NCBI RefSeq assembly: GCF_963665445.1
Contig: NZ_OY762276.1
Location: 2,231,001 to 2,295,000 of the forward strand
DNA: 64,000 bases
Source: an uncultured Desulfobulbus sp.
Lineage (GTDB): Bacteria > Desulfobacterota > Desulfobulbia > Desulfobulbales > Desulfobulbaceae
Direction of reading: 5' to 3'
Shown: piece after piece, positions 8,823-17,679 of the stretch
Numbering within the stretch: position 1 is the first letter of the stretch
Layout of the letters: each line of letters begins with the position of its first letter
The notes under the pieces: model-generated
The model's input: only the letters and a program-made list of their open reading frames with translations
Told to the model about the DNA's origin: nothing
Database searches by the model: none
Made by a program: the position numbers and the translations under genes

Positions 8823-9068
8823 ATGCTGGTGTTGACCAGAAAGCCCGGTGAAGGCATTATCATCGGGGATAACATAACAATAAAAATAATCGAAATGAAA
8901 AGCGGCGGCATTCGTATCGGTATTGATGCGCCCCGGGACACCAAGATTTATAGGCAGGAAGTCTACGATCGCATCCGTCAGGAAAACATTGAAGCGGCAG
9001 CCGGTTGGGATATGAACGATCTTGATCTCCTCAGTGATCAGCTTGAAGGAAGGACGTTAAAAAAATGA
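8823..9068 (+). CDS. csrA: CsrA, carbon storage/translation regulator
   Basis: Dimeric RNA-binding protein that blocks translation by gripping GGA motifs in hairpin loops near ribosome sites. The 81-residue product starts MLVLTRKPGEGIIIGDNITI and has the strand IRIGIDAPRDTKIYRQEV, including the conserved RIGI.AP segment that with LTRK forms the RNA surface. The carboxy tail is about 15 residues longer than in enterobacterial CsrA, as is common in bacteria that pair it with FliW. Its stop overlaps the fliW start by 4 bases (ATGA). Confidence 0.97.
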   Translation: MLVLTRKPGEGIIIGDNITIKIIEMKSGGIRIGIDAPRDTKIYRQEVYDRIRQENIEAAAGWDMNDLDLLSDQLEGRTLKK

Positions 9069-9493
9069 AAACTATCAACACCCGTTTCGGTGAGGTGGAA
9101 TACGATCCCTCCCACGTCATTCATTTTCCCGAGGGTTTGATCGGGCTTGATCACCTGAAAAATTTTTTGGTCATGCCCAATCAAAAAAAAGGGCCGTTGT
9201 TTTGGATCCAGAGCGTCGACGACCCCGCCTTTGCCTTTGTCGTAACCGATCCGACCAACTTTTTTCTCGATTATATGGTGATCCCGGATAGCGAGGAACG
9301 GCGCAAGCTGGAAATGCAAAACGACAGCCCCTGTTTCGTGCTGGCCATTGTCACTGTTGCCGCCAACAAGGAAATCACCCTCAATCTGCAGGGCCCGATA
9401 CTGTATGCTCCGGAGTCCCGAAAAGGACTCCAGGTCATCTTGGAGGATCCCCGCTACGACATTCGCACCCCCCTGCCCTCGGTCAAGAAGTAA
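9065..9493 (+). CDS. fliW: FliW, flagellin-binding CsrA antagonist
   Basis: FliW sequesters CsrA and is itself displaced by unexported flagellin, linking flagellin synthesis to export. The 142-residue product carries the family marks MKTINTRFGEVEYDPSHVIH, FPEGLIGLDHLKNF and the LNLQGPILYAPESRKGLQVI region. Overlap with csrA implies coupled translation. The hairpins in the leaders of both flagellin genes downstream are the likely control points of this pair. Confidence 0.96.
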   Translation: MKTINTRFGEVEYDPSHVIHFPEGLIGLDHLKNFLVMPNQKKGPLFWIQSVDDPAFAFVVTDPTNFFLDYMVIPDSEERRKLEMQNDSPCFVLAIVTVAANKEITLNLQGPILYAPESRKGLQVILEDPRYDIRTPLPSVKK

Positions 9494-9524
9494 CGTTTTT
9501 CCATTTCACATTTTCGAGCACCCG

Positions 9525-9551
9525 CGCCGGACTTTCTGCCCGGCGTTTTTT
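9525..9551 (+). terminator. Rho-independent terminator after fliW
   Basis: Stem CGCCGG (9525-9530) with CCGGCG (9540-9545) followed by six T residues. Confidence 0.75.
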
Positions 9552-9596
9552 GTTGTATCCCCGCCTCTGCATGTCCGCATTTCAAGTTGCTCTTTC

Positions 9597-9816
9597 AAAT
9601 TTGTCGTTCTCGTAAAAAGGCCCGAGAACGACGTTTCGAGCTTCGCAAGTTGCTGATTTCACGATGCGTGACATTCAGGCTTTTGACTTTTTACGAAGCC
9701 ATCAAATTTGACAGCCTCGTGAAAAGTCAAAAGCCGAGAAATCACGGTTAGTCAAATCAATCAGTTAAAAGGCAAGAAACGTCGTTTTCGTGGTTTTTTA
9801 CGAGAACGACAAATTT
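9597..9816. repeat. Repeat family A, full copy with 22-bp perfect terminal inverted repeats
   Basis: The ends AAATTTGTCGTTCTCGTAAA... (9597-9618) and the exact complement (9795-9816) form 22-base perfect inverted repeats. Inner parts also pair (for example GCTTTTGACTTTTTACGAAG near 9691 with the complement near 9720-9737), so the whole 220 bases can fold into one long hairpin. Half-length copies occur at 18941-19040 and, inverted, at 34164-34260. There is no coding capacity; MITE-like. Confidence 0.75.
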
Positions 9817-9821
9817 TAAAC

Positions 9822-9988
9822 TGATTACTACTGACCTTCAGCTCAAGGGGAATAAAGACGAGATCCCTTGCATACGTTCGGGATGACATCGATGAGGCGG
9901 CTATGTCTAGGGAGCGTAGCGCCGCCCCGGGGTCATCTCGACCGAAGGGAGAGATCTCATCTTGTCTGCTGAGTTTTGGTGGTCATCA
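9822..9988 (+). repeat. Repeat family B, copy 1 (MITE-like)
   Basis: About 165 bases bounded by TGATTACTACTGA and GGTGGTCATCA, an imperfect terminal inverted repeat of the TGATTACCAC type. The interior carries CGTTCGGGATGACATCGATG and GTCATCTCGACCGAAGGGAG. Copies 2 (12659-12823, inverted) and 3 (12836-12978) share the same ends and interior. Together with repeat A this accounts for most of the gene-free stretch 9494-10186. Confidence 0.75.
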
Positions 9989-10053
9989 AAAATTTTAATG
10001 TAACATATTGTTACCTCGTTATTTATCACTTTTTCTTTTTCAAAAAAAAGCCT

Positions 10054-10080
10054 TAACCATTTCCCTCATTCCTCCGAAGA
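10054..10080 (+). promoter_or_regulatory. Sigma-28-like promoter of flagellin gene 1
   Basis: TAAC at 10054-10057, 15 bases, then TCCGAAGA at 10073-10080; five of eight positions match GCCGATAA. It is weaker than the other three FliA-type sites here but lies at the expected distance before a flagellin leader. Confidence 0.5.
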
Positions 10081-10132
10081 GTATTTCGAGAGAACGCAGT
10101 AAGCATTGAGAGAGCAGTTACGTTTGTATCGT

Positions 10133-10189
10133 TAGCCAAGGGTCAATCGTTGGACGACCAAGGCTAGAAAATTCATGGAGGAAACCATG
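10133..10189 (+). promoter_or_regulatory. Two GGA-loop hairpins (likely CsrA sites) in the leader of flagellin gene 1
   Basis: Hairpin 1: TAGCC (10133-10137) pairs with GGCTA (10162-10166) and GGTC with GACC inside it, leaving TTGGAC in the apical loop. Hairpin 2: CATGG (10174-10178) pairs with CCATG (10185-10189), leaving the six-base loop AGGAAA; the stem and loop contain the Shine-Dalgarno and the start codon. GGA in a hexaloop over the ribosome site is the classic CsrA target, and csrA-fliW lie 1 kb upstream. Confidence 0.65.
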
Positions 10190-12328
10190 GCTTTAACGAT
10201 CAATACAAACGTTGCGTCCCTGAATGCCCAGAGAAATTTAACCAAATCCCAGGGAGACCTCGCCACCGCAATGGAGAGGCTGTCTTCCGGGCTTCGCATC
10301 AACTCCGCCAAGGATGATGCCGCCGGTCTCGCCATCTCCGACCGGATGACCTCCCAGATTCGCGGCCTGAACCAGGCTTCCCGAAATGCCAACGATGGTA
10401 TATCCATGGCGCAGACCGCTGAAGGCGCGCTCCAGGAAACCACCAATATTCTCCAGCGTATGCGTGAGTTGGCCATCCAATCGGCCAATGACACCAACAG
10501 CTCGTCCGATCGCGCTTCCCTGCAGGCCGAGGTCAATCAGCTCCAGCAGGAAATGACCCGCATCGCCTCCAGCACCTCGTTCAACAATAGAAACGTGCTC
10601 GACGGCACCCTGAACAACGCCCAGTTTCAGGTTGGCGCCAATGCCAATGAAACCATTACCTTTTCCATTCCTTCCGCCAAGGCGGAAGACCTCGGCATCA
10701 ATTCGCTGGAGTCGACCGCAACGCCTGCCAGCGCGGTGCCCGACACCACCCAATCGGTGGTTAGCATCACCGCGGTGGGCCCTGCAAACGATACCTCGGC
10801 CGGCAATGGCATCACCACTCAGACCGTCACCCTGACCAACGACGTCACCGGTGCCACCTCCACCCTCAACGTGCTGGCCGACATGTCGGCTGCGAACATC
10901 GCCTCTTTGGTCACCCCGGCTGTCACCGCATCCACCGGTTGGTCAGCGACTGCAACCACGACCGCAACCCTGGGCACCCTGCAGAATGCCGGTGATGTCA
11001 GCTTCACCCTGGCAGGCAGCGTCGGCTCGGCAGCCATCAGTGCAACAATTGCATCGACCGCCGACCTAACCGCGCTCAGCACGGCAATCAACAATGAATC
11101 GGCCAACACCGGCATCACCGCATCGATCAGCGGTAACGTGATCACCCTGACCGACTCCTCGGGTGCTGACATCAAGTTGGATGACTTCGCCAATACCGGT
11201 ACCGGCACCCTGGATATGAGCGGTGTCACCCTCACCAGCGGTGGCACCGACTCCGCCACCATCGGCGGTACGGTTACCTTCACCGGCCCGGGTACAACCG
11301 CTGTTTCCGCTATCACCGGCGCCACCAGCGTCGACACCACCACAGCGGCCACCTCACCCCTTGGCATCGAGACCGCAACGACAGCAGCTGCCGACACCTC
11401 GGCAGGCAATAACGTTGTCGCCCAGACCCTGACCATTGTCGGGCCCGATTCCACAGAAACCGTTGATGTAGAGTTAAACGATAGTGCCTACACCATCGCC
11501 CACAACGTCAACCTGGAGACCTCACTCACCGGCGTAACCGCCGAAGCCCGGACCACGGCGACCATCTCCGACCTGGTCAGTGACGGTACCATCAGCTTCG
11601 AACTTACGGGCAGCAACGCCGATCCGATAGAGTTCAGTGCCACCGTCACCACCGACGACCTGACCTCGCTGGCCTCTGCCATCAATGATAAATCCGGCTC
11701 CACCGGCATTCTCGCCACCATCAGCGGCGATCTCAAGAGCATCACCCTGGTGCAGTCGGAAGGGTATGATATCAATATTGCCAACTATACCCACAGCAGT
11801 GACCTTGCAACCGATACCATCACCATCACCGGGAACGAGGGCGATGGGATTCAACTTGCAGGCGATAGTGCAAGTGTAACCGACTCCACGGTTATCGGTG
11901 GCGAGGTGACCTTCTACAGTACCGGTTCCTTCAACGTGCAAAGCACAGTGGATGGCGGTTTAGGCTCTATCTTTAACAGCAGTGCCGGTGTGGCCAACGC
12001 CAGTGACCTGACCTCGGTCGATACCATCGATATCAGTACGGTTGAAGGCGCCACCGAGGCGATCAAGGCGATTGACGGCGCGATCAGCCAGATCGACGAT
12101 CTCCGCGGCCTGCTGGGTGCGATCCAGAACCGGTTCGAATCCACCATCTCCAACCTGATGAATGTTTCCGAAAACCTTTCCGCCGCCCGGAGTCGTATCC
12201 TCGATGCGGATATCGCCCAGGAAACATCAACCATGACTAAAAACAACATCCTCCAACAGGCGGGCGTCTCCATTCTCACCCAGGCCAACCAAACCCCGCA
12301 GCTGGCGCTGCAGCTGCTCCAGGGCTAA
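10187..12328 (+). CDS. fliC1: Flagellin 1, large form with tandem inserts
   Basis: Filament subunit. The 713-residue product has canonical D0/D1 ends ([38 protein letters not shown]; carboxy end [20 protein letters not shown]) but a variable middle of about 400 residues, well above the usual 250-500 total. The middle holds two related Flagellin_IN-like units (roughly residues 190-365 and 385-600), each with an SAGN..TQT(V/L)T start, a VSFTL/ISFEL strand and an AIN(N/D).SGNTGI-like segment. ATG 10187 follows GGAGG; the ATG at 10175 is upstream of that site. Expression is probably by sigma-28 and controlled by CsrA through the leader hairpins. Confidence 0.95.
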   Translation: MALTINTNVASLNAQRNLTKSQGDLATAMERLSSGLRINSAKDDAAGLAISDRMTSQIRGLNQASRNANDGISMAQTAEGALQETTNILQRMRELAIQSANDTNSSSDRASLQAEVNQLQQEMTRIASSTSFNNRNVLDGTLNNAQFQVGANANETITFSIPSAKAEDLGINSLESTATPASAVPDTTQSVVSITAVGPANDTSAGNGITTQTVTLTNDVTGATSTLNVLADMSAANIASLVTPAVTASTGWSATATTTATLGTLQNAGDVSFTLAGSVGSAAISATIASTADLTALSTAINNESANTGITASISGNVITLTDSSGADIKLDDFANTGTGTLDMSGVTLTSGGTDSATIGGTVTFTGPGTTAVSAITGATSVDTTTAATSPLGIETATTAAADTSAGNNVVAQTLTIVGPDSTETVDVELNDSAYTIAHNVNLETSLTGVTAEARTTATISDLVSDGTISFELTGSNADPIEFSATVTTDDLTSLASAINDKSGSTGILATISGDLKSITLVQSEGYDINIANYTHSSDLATDTITITGNEGDGIQLAGDSASVTDSTVIGGEVTFYSTGSFNVQSTVDGGLGSIFNSSAGVANASDLTSVDTIDISTVEGATEAIKAIDGAISQIDDLRGLLGAIQNRFESTISNLMNVSENLSAARSRILDADIAQETSTMTKNNILQQAGVSILTQANQTPQLALQLLQG

Positions 12329-12342
12329 TCGTCCCCATTTTC

Positions 12343-12372
12343 TCCGGAGGGCGCGGCAATCGCCCCTCCGGA
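12343..12372 (+). terminator. Strong hairpin after flagellin gene 1
   Basis: TCCGGAGGGCG (12343-12353) pairs with CGCCCCTCCGGA (12361-12372) with one bulged C. The tail CTTCATTTT is only partly T-rich, so it may terminate incompletely or protect the flagellin mRNA 3' end and let some transcripts reach the small gene downstream. Confidence 0.6.
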
Positions 12373-12401
12373 CTTCATTTTCAACAGTCAAGGACAGCGC
12401 C

Positions 12402-12605
12402 ATGAAAATCGTCATGTTTCAATACAACAGGGAATCCTCCGCAATCATTCAACAAAGCGAACTCAGCCGAAAAAAGGACAGCAGGGCATTGACCCAAAAT
12501 TCGATCCTTGCCAACGGCTACAACGACCGCTTCCTCTGGGAAGAGACACAGCCCCGCAAACCCAAGCCCAAAAGCGAATATATCATCCCGGGAAATTGGC
12601 AGTAA
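12402..12605 (+). CDS. Small unrecognised protein between the flagellin genes
   Basis: A 67-residue basic, polar protein (MKIVMFQYNRESSAIIQQSE start, proline/lysine-rich QPRKPKPKS near the end, terminal IIPGNWQ). I do not recognise it. No membrane segment or signal peptide. AAGGA lies 7 bases before the ATG, and a strong terminator follows 20 bases after the stop, which supports a real gene co-transcribed with flagellin 1. Confidence 0.55.
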   Translation: MKIVMFQYNRESSAIIQQSELSRKKDSRALTQNSILANGYNDRFLWEETQPRKPKPKSEYIIPGNWQ

Positions 12606-12625
12606 ACGGTCGCTGATTGTCAAAG

Positions 12626-12657
12626 GCCCCTGCTCCACAAGAGCAGGGGCTTTTTTT
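12626..12657 (+). terminator. Rho-independent terminator
   Basis: Ten-base perfect stem GCCCCTGCTC/GAGCAGGGGC with a 5-base loop and seven T residues. Ends the flagellin 1 transcription unit. Confidence 0.92.
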
Positions 12658-12658
12658 A

Positions 12659-12823
12659 TGTGATTACCACCAAAGCACAGCTTGAAAAGAGGAGATCTCT
12701 CCCGATGGTCGAGATGACCTCGGGGTGGTGCTGCGCTCCCTCGAAAGAGCAGCCTCATCGATGTCATCCCGAATGTGAGGGATTTCGTCTTTGTCCCCTT
12801 GAGCTGAAGTTCAGTGGTAATCA
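12659..12823 (-). repeat. Repeat family B, copy 2 (inverted)
   Basis: Full-length copy in the opposite orientation to copy 1. Ends read TGATTACCACCAAA and TTCAGTGGTAATCA, giving a clear TGATTACCAC inverted terminus. The interior matches copy 1 closely, including the CTCAAGGGGA and GATGACATCGATGAGG blocks. Confidence 0.75.
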
Positions 12824-12835
12824 TTTTTTTTTATG

Positions 12836-12978
12836 TGATTACCATCGAACCTCAACTCAAGGCTCTGTTTTTGAGATCCCTCTCATTCGTTCGGGATGAC
12901 ATCGAAATTGTGGGCCGCTCCGAGGAATGACGCACCACTCGGGGGTCATCTCGACCGAAGGGAGAGATCTCATTGCTT
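12836..12978 (+). repeat. Repeat family B, copy 3
   Basis: Same orientation as copy 1, starting TGATTACCATCGA and running through TTCGGGATGACATCGA and GTCATCTCGACCGAAGGGAG; the right terminus is not preserved. It lies back to back with copy 2. The two copies fill most of the gene-free region 12606-13232 before the flagellin 2 promoter. Confidence 0.7.
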
Positions 12979-13002
12979 CAAAAAAAATATTTAAAAAAAA
13001 GC

Positions 13003-13030
13003 TAAACTTTTTCCCGGCAACGTTCGATAC
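13003..13030 (+). promoter_or_regulatory. Sigma-28-type promoter of flagellin gene 2
   Basis: TAAACTTT at 13003-13010 and TTCGATAC at 13023-13030, with the same 16-base TAAA-to-box spacing as the flgM and flgK promoters. About 200 bases of leader follow. Confidence 0.7.
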
Positions 13031-13177
13031 GCATAGTGAAGGAAAGGGGCGTCATAGAGGATTGCCCCCTGAATTTTTAGCACCATTCAAGAAAACAGTT
13101 TGTAAGGAGGCGCCGATCGGCGAAAATAGTTTCAAGTAGTCGGCAGTTTTTTTTACAGAAAAGCAGTACCCAAAAAA

Positions 13178-13231
13178 CGGCAAGGATGCCGGATATAGAG
13201 AATGAGCCAAAAAATATTCAAGGAGGAATAT
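13178..13231 (+). promoter_or_regulatory. Two GGA-hexaloop hairpins (likely CsrA sites) in the leader of flagellin gene 2
   Basis: Hairpin 1: CGGC (13178-13181), loop AAGGAT, GCCG (13188-13191); CAAGGATG matches the core of the CsrA high-affinity consensus. Hairpin 2: ATATTC (13214-13219), loop AAGGAG, GAATAT (13226-13231); six perfect pairs and a hexaloop that is the Shine-Dalgarno itself, one base before the ATG. Two sites in tandem allow one CsrA dimer to bridge and block ribosome entry. Confidence 0.75.
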
Positions 13232-13232
13232 C

Positions 13233-15416
13233 ATGGCACTATCAATTAACACAAACGTAGCCTCTCTCAACGCTCAGCGCAACTTGGGTGCCTCTCAGTC
13301 CCAGCTTGCAAAATCAATGCAGCGACTCTCTTCCGGTCTGCGCATCAACTCCGCCAAGGACGATGCAGCCGGTCTCGCCATTTCCGACCGGATGACCTCT
13401 CAGATCCGCGGTCTGAATCAGGCGGTGCGTAACTCGAACGACGGTATTTCCCTGGCGCAGACCGCAGAAGGCGCGCTCCAGGAATCGACCAACATCCTCC
13501 AACGTATGCGTGAGTTGGCCGTCCAGTCCGCCAACGACACCAACAGCGCTTCCGACCGCTCCTCTCTGCAGGCAGAGGTCAACCAGCTCAAGCAGGAGCT
13601 GACCCGTATCGCTGAAACCACCACCTTCAACGGCAAGAACCTGTTGGATGGTACACTGACCTCTGCCCAGTTCCAGGTTGGTGCCAATGCCAATGAAACC
13701 ATTTCCTTTAGCATTAATTCTGCCAAGTCCACTGATCTCGGGAACAACGCCCTGGAGTCGGTAAACACGACCTATGGTACTGAGGTTGCCACCTACGTAA
13801 AAACCGCCAGTGCTGCGGGTACCGAAATGGGTGAAGTAATTACTGGTGCAGCGACGAATGGTGTCACCGGTGAGACTATCACGATTAAAGATGCTGCTGG
13901 AACTGCTAATCAATCCTTCACCATCACGGCCAACATGGAGGCAGACGCAATTGCGTCCGGTCTTGATGGCCTCACCGGTGTTTCTGCAACGGCCACGAAT
14001 CAGATTGAAATCGTCGGAACAACGGATGGCGGTGTTGGTACTTTAGCAATTGATAGCAACGGTACTGCAGTAACTGTAGCCGCTGGCGTAGACTTAACAG
14101 ATGCCAGCGCCTTGCTTACAGCCATTACCGGGCATGCGAACTATGCCACATCAGGTTTCACCGCAGCCCTTAACGATGATGGAACCGGGGTTGTTTTAAC
14201 AAACACCACAGGCAAAGACTTCACTGTAACTTCCAACGATGCGGGCGATTCGGTAACCGTTACCTCAATTAGCGGTGACTCTGCTGCGGTCAGCAATACC
14301 AACGCCACAGCTTCCGGTCGTGTCGACGTTGAACTCGATCCAAGCTACACTCTCGAGTCTTCACTTGCAACAGCTGCTGGCTACTTCGCCGACGGCGCAG
14401 CCAACACGGCTGTAACCACCGCCAAAGCAGGTCTTTCCGACACCACCGGCGGCAACAACACCGGCGCCCAAACCCTAACCATCGTTGGTCCGGAAGGCTC
14501 GGCTGCCGTTTCGGTTGCAGCCCAGAGCAGCGCCAATGCCATTGCAGGCCTGGTGAATGCCGAGTCTGTGACAACCGGTGTAACCGCAGAGGCGACGACC
14601 AAAGCGACCATCAGCGACTTGAGCGCCGACGGTTCCGTCAGCTTTACCCTGCAGGGAACCAACGATACCGCTGTTAATATCAATGCCACCGTCACCACCA
14701 GCAACCTTTCCTCGCTGGCCCAGGCTATCAATGACCAGGCAGGCAATACCGGTATTACCGCCACCCTTTCGGGTGACAACAAAAGTATCGAGTTGACCCA
14801 GTCTGAAGGTCATGACATCCAGATCGGTGACTTTACGCATAGTGCCGCCGGTGTCGCCGGCACCACTGCGACCGTCAACATTTCCGGTAATGAGGGAACG
14901 GCAACGGTCCTGACCGATGTTGCCGGTGCCGATACTACCGCGGAAGCCGCAGCCAATGCAGCCAACAACGACTCCACCGTCGTTGGTGGTCAGGTTTCCT
15001 TCTCCAGCTCCGGAAACTTCAACATTGCAAGTAACGTCACCGATGCCCAGGGATCTCTGTTTGACAAGACCGTTGCCGGCCAAGCCAACACCAGTACCCT
15101 GAGCTCGATCAACGAGGTGGATATCACCACTGTTGAAGGCGCAGCCGATGCAATCAAAGCCATTGACGGCGCCCTGATGCAGGTTGACAACATGCGCGGC
15201 GAGCTTGGTGCGGTCCAGAACCGTTTCGAGTCCACCATCTCCAACCTGAGCAACGTTTCCGAGAACCTCTCCTCGGCCCGCTCCCGTATCCTCGATGCGG
15301 ACATTGCCCAGGAAACCTCCAACATGACCAAGCAGAACATCCTGGCCCAGGCCGGTGTCTCCATCCTGGCCCAGGCCAACCAGAGCCCGCAGCTGGCCCT
15401 GAGTCTGCTCGGATAA
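13233..15416 (+). CDS. fliC2: Flagellin 2, large form with tandem inserts
   Basis: Second filament subunit, 727 residues, nearly identical to flagellin 1 in the first 160 and last 110 residues ([40 protein letters not shown]) but different in the middle. The central region again carries Flagellin_IN-like units; the second one ([40 protein letters not shown]) matches the second unit of flagellin 1, while the first has diverged. The middle looks less GC-rich than the ends. AAGGAGG precedes the ATG and is buried in a hairpin. It has its own sigma-28-type promoter and terminator. Confidence 0.96.
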   Translation: MALSINTNVASLNAQRNLGASQSQLAKSMQRLSSGLRINSAKDDAAGLAISDRMTSQIRGLNQAVRNSNDGISLAQTAEGALQESTNILQRMRELAVQSANDTNSASDRSSLQAEVNQLKQELTRIAETTTFNGKNLLDGTLTSAQFQVGANANETISFSINSAKSTDLGNNALESVNTTYGTEVATYVKTASAAGTEMGEVITGAATNGVTGETITIKDAAGTANQSFTITANMEADAIASGLDGLTGVSATATNQIEIVGTTDGGVGTLAIDSNGTAVTVAAGVDLTDASALLTAITGHANYATSGFTAALNDDGTGVVLTNTTGKDFTVTSNDAGDSVTVTSISGDSAAVSNTNATASGRVDVELDPSYTLESSLATAAGYFADGAANTAVTTAKAGLSDTTGGNNTGAQTLTIVGPEGSAAVSVAAQSSANAIAGLVNAESVTTGVTAEATTKATISDLSADGSVSFTLQGTNDTAVNINATVTTSNLSSLAQAINDQAGNTGITATLSGDNKSIELTQSEGHDIQIGDFTHSAAGVAGTTATVNISGNEGTATVLTDVAGADTTAEAAANAANNDSTVVGGQVSFSSSGNFNIASNVTDAQGSLFDKTVAGQANTSTLSSINEVDITTVEGAADAIKAIDGALMQVDNMRGELGAVQNRFESTISNLSNVSENLSSARSRILDADIAQETSNMTKQNILAQAGVSILAQANQSPQLALSLLG

Positions 15417-15427
15417 TCTCCCTCTTC

Positions 15428-15472
15428 CCTGAAGGGACCGATGCCGGTCCCTTCAGGCTTCTGATATTTTTT
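15428..15472 (+). terminator. Rho-independent terminator after flagellin gene 2
   Basis: Thirteen-base perfect stem (15428-15440 with 15445-15457), loop ATGC, and a T-rich tail ending in six T residues. Confidence 0.88.
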
Positions 15473-15495
15473 CTCCATTACACGGAGGTAAGCAG

Positions 15496-15843
15496 ATGAA
15501 TATCGAGGCAGTCGGCAGCAATATCGCCAGTCCACCCCGCACTAGCGAGGCAAGCCAGCAGGTGGAGAACAAACGTCAGGCCAGCCAGGAAACCACCCCA
15601 AGCTCCTCGGAAGAGGAAAGCCAGGTCCAATCCGAGGAACTCCTTGATCAGATCAAGGCCCTGACGGAGGATGGTCTGTACAGCGTTCGCTTTGAACAGG
15701 AATCCGGCATCGACGATTTAGTGGTAAAGGTCGTGGACCGGGAAACCGATGAAGTGATACGGCAGATACCACCCGAAGAATTACTCAAACTCACGCAAAA
15801 ACTGAAGGCACTGGCAGGAAATCTCATTGACACGATGAGTTAG
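15496..15843 (+). CDS. flaG: FlaG family protein
   Basis: Small flagellar protein thought to limit filament length in some bacteria. The 115-residue product has a polar disordered amino half with a glutamate/serine-rich run and the conserved FlaG carboxy half: DGLYSVRFEQESGIDDLVVK, VVDRETDEVIRQIPPEELLK. CGGAGG provides the ribosome site. Position directly before fliD is typical. Confidence 0.9.
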   Translation: MNIEAVGSNIASPPRTSEASQQVENKRQASQETTPSSSEEESQVQSEELLDQIKALTEDGLYSVRFEQESGIDDLVVKVVDRETDEVIRQIPPEELLKLTQKLKALAGNLIDTMS

Positions 15844-15867
15844 CCGCTAGCCGAGGAGGACCCAGCC

Positions 15868-17232
15868 ATGACGATTCAATTTGGCGGACTTGCAACAGGA
15901 TTGGACACCAGCACCATCATCGAACAGCTGATGGAAATCGAGCGTGCACCGGTCACTCGCCTGGAAGCGGATCAGACCTGGCTGAACAATCGTCTGGAAG
16001 CCTTTCAGGAACTGGACACGCGCTTAAAGTCCTTCTCCGACAAGATCAAGGACCTCAACTACTCCTCCACCTTGCTCAAGCGTTCGGTCAAGCAGAGCTC
16101 GGAAGAGTTTGTCTCTGCCTCGGCCAACAGCAAGGCCATCACCGGCGCCAGCTACCAGGTGGAAGTCGTCTCCGTGGCCCAGGTGCAAAAGTCGGTTTCC
16201 GAAGACGGGTATGCCGACAAGGACACCGCTCGCTTTGGCACCGGCTCGCTGAGTTTTACCGTGGGCGGGAGTAGCCGCTCCATAACCTTAACCGACGATA
16301 ACAACTCGCTCGAGGGTTTGGCCAGCGCCATCAATGAAGCAGATATCGGCATCTCGGCGGCCATCATCAATACCGGAGATGCGGCCAATCCCTACCGGCT
16401 TTCCCTCACCGGCACAGATGTGGCCACGGAATTCTCCATGGATACCAGCGGCCTGAACGGCAACGAAGCCCTCTCCATCGGCACCCCGGTACAGGAGACA
16501 AGCAAGGCCCTTATACGTGTGGACACGGTCGAGATCACCAGCGACTCCAACACCCTGACCGAGGCTATCCCGGGTATGACCTTGGATCTGCTCAAGGCGG
16601 AAGAGGGAACCACCACCACCTTGAACGTCAGTGTGGACAAGGAAAACATTAAAACCGCCATCGCCGCCTTTGCCGAAGGATACAATGAGGTGATCAGCTT
16701 CATCACCGAACAGTCCGCCTTTAATGGCTCTGAAGGTGGGGTCTTGGGTGGGGATGCCAGCATAAATGCGGTCAAACGGCAGCTGCAGAACCTGCTCACG
16801 GAAACAACGACCAACTCGGGCATTTTCAAGACCATGTCCCAACTTGGTTTTGAAACGCAGAAGGACGGCACGCTCGTGGTCAATGAGACGACCTTGAACA
16901 GTGCGATCAACAACAACCTCGACGATGTGGCCACACTGCTGGCCGGCGAGACCGGGGTGACAGGAATTGCGACCAAGTTCAAGAATTATCTCTACGATAC
17001 GACCAATTCCGGTACCGGGCTGTACAAGATCAAAAAAGACAGCATTACGAGCAATCTCAATAAAATAGACACCAGTATTACCAAAACCGAGGCACGGCTG
17101 GAAATGCGGCAGAAGATGCTGGAAGCCCAGTTCAGCGCCATGGAAACCCTGGTTAGCGGTCTTAACTCTCAATCAACCTACCTGACTCAGCAGATGGAAA
17201 ACCTGAGCAAGATGATGAGCGGGGGGAACTAA
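15868..17232 (+). CDS. fliD: FliD, filament cap protein
   Basis: Cap protein that inserts flagellin at the filament tip. The 454-residue product has the FliD amino end IQFGGLATGLDTSTIIEQLM with EIERAPVTRLE, a flagellin hook-IN-like middle (GLASAINEADIGISAAIINT), and the FliD carboxy half with FKNYLYDTTNSGTGLYKIKK and the coiled-coil MEARLEMRQKMLEAQF-type end (TEARLEMRQKMLEAQFSAME). The stop codon overlaps the fliS start (TAATG), so the two are translationally coupled. Confidence 0.95.
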   Translation: MTIQFGGLATGLDTSTIIEQLMEIERAPVTRLEADQTWLNNRLEAFQELDTRLKSFSDKIKDLNYSSTLLKRSVKQSSEEFVSASANSKAITGASYQVEVVSVAQVQKSVSEDGYADKDTARFGTGSLSFTVGGSSRSITLTDDNNSLEGLASAINEADIGISAAIINTGDAANPYRLSLTGTDVATEFSMDTSGLNGNEALSIGTPVQETSKALIRVDTVEITSDSNTLTEAIPGMTLDLLKAEEGTTTTLNVSVDKENIKTAIAAFAEGYNEVISFITEQSAFNGSEGGVLGGDASINAVKRQLQNLLTETTTNSGIFKTMSQLGFETQKDGTLVVNETTLNSAINNNLDDVATLLAGETGVTGIATKFKNYLYDTTNSGTGLYKIKKDSITSNLNKIDTSITKTEARLEMRQKMLEAQFSAMETLVSGLNSQSTYLTQQMENLSKMMSGGN

Positions 17233-17678
17233 TGAACGGATATGTGAATCAATACCTGACCAACACGGTCAACTCGGCTTCGCCGGAGCAACTGATGCTG
17301 ATGCTCTATGATGGCGCCATCAGATTCGTCTCACTCGGCATTCAGGCCATCGAAAACGGAATAATCGATAAACGGGCCTATTATATCAATAAAACATCCG
17401 CCATTATCTCCGAGTTCGCGGCCACCCTCGATCATTCGCACAACCCCAAGCTCGCCGAAGATCTTGACGCGCTGTACAGCTACATGCTCAACCGTCTGCT
17501 GGCGGCGAATTTGAAAAACGACACGGCACCACTGATTGAGGTCAAGAAAATGCTCTCAGACCTGCGGGCGACATGGGCGCAGGCCATCGATATCAACAAG
17601 CAGGAAATGCGGGAAGCGGCAGGCGTGGAGCCGGCGACTCCCGGCGTGCACTACAAACCCCTTGCGGCGGCCATGTAA
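17232..17678 (+). CDS. fliS: FliS, flagellin export chaperone
   Basis: FliS binds the carboxy end of flagellin and prevents premature polymerisation. The 148-residue product has the conserved start MNGYVNQYLTNTVNSASPEQ, LMLMLYDGAIRFV and the LYSYMLNRLLAANLKND helix. It overlaps fliD by one base and is followed one base later by the fliT-like gene. With two large flagellins under CsrA-FliW control, FliS probably sets the pool of free flagellin that FliW senses. Confidence 0.95.
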   Translation: MNGYVNQYLTNTVNSASPEQLMLMLYDGAIRFVSLGIQAIENGIIDKRAYYINKTSAIISEFAATLDHSHNPKLAEDLDALYSYMLNRLLAANLKNDTAPLIEVKKMLSDLRATWAQAIDINKQEMREAAGVEPATPGVHYKPLAAAM

Positions 17679-17679
17679 C

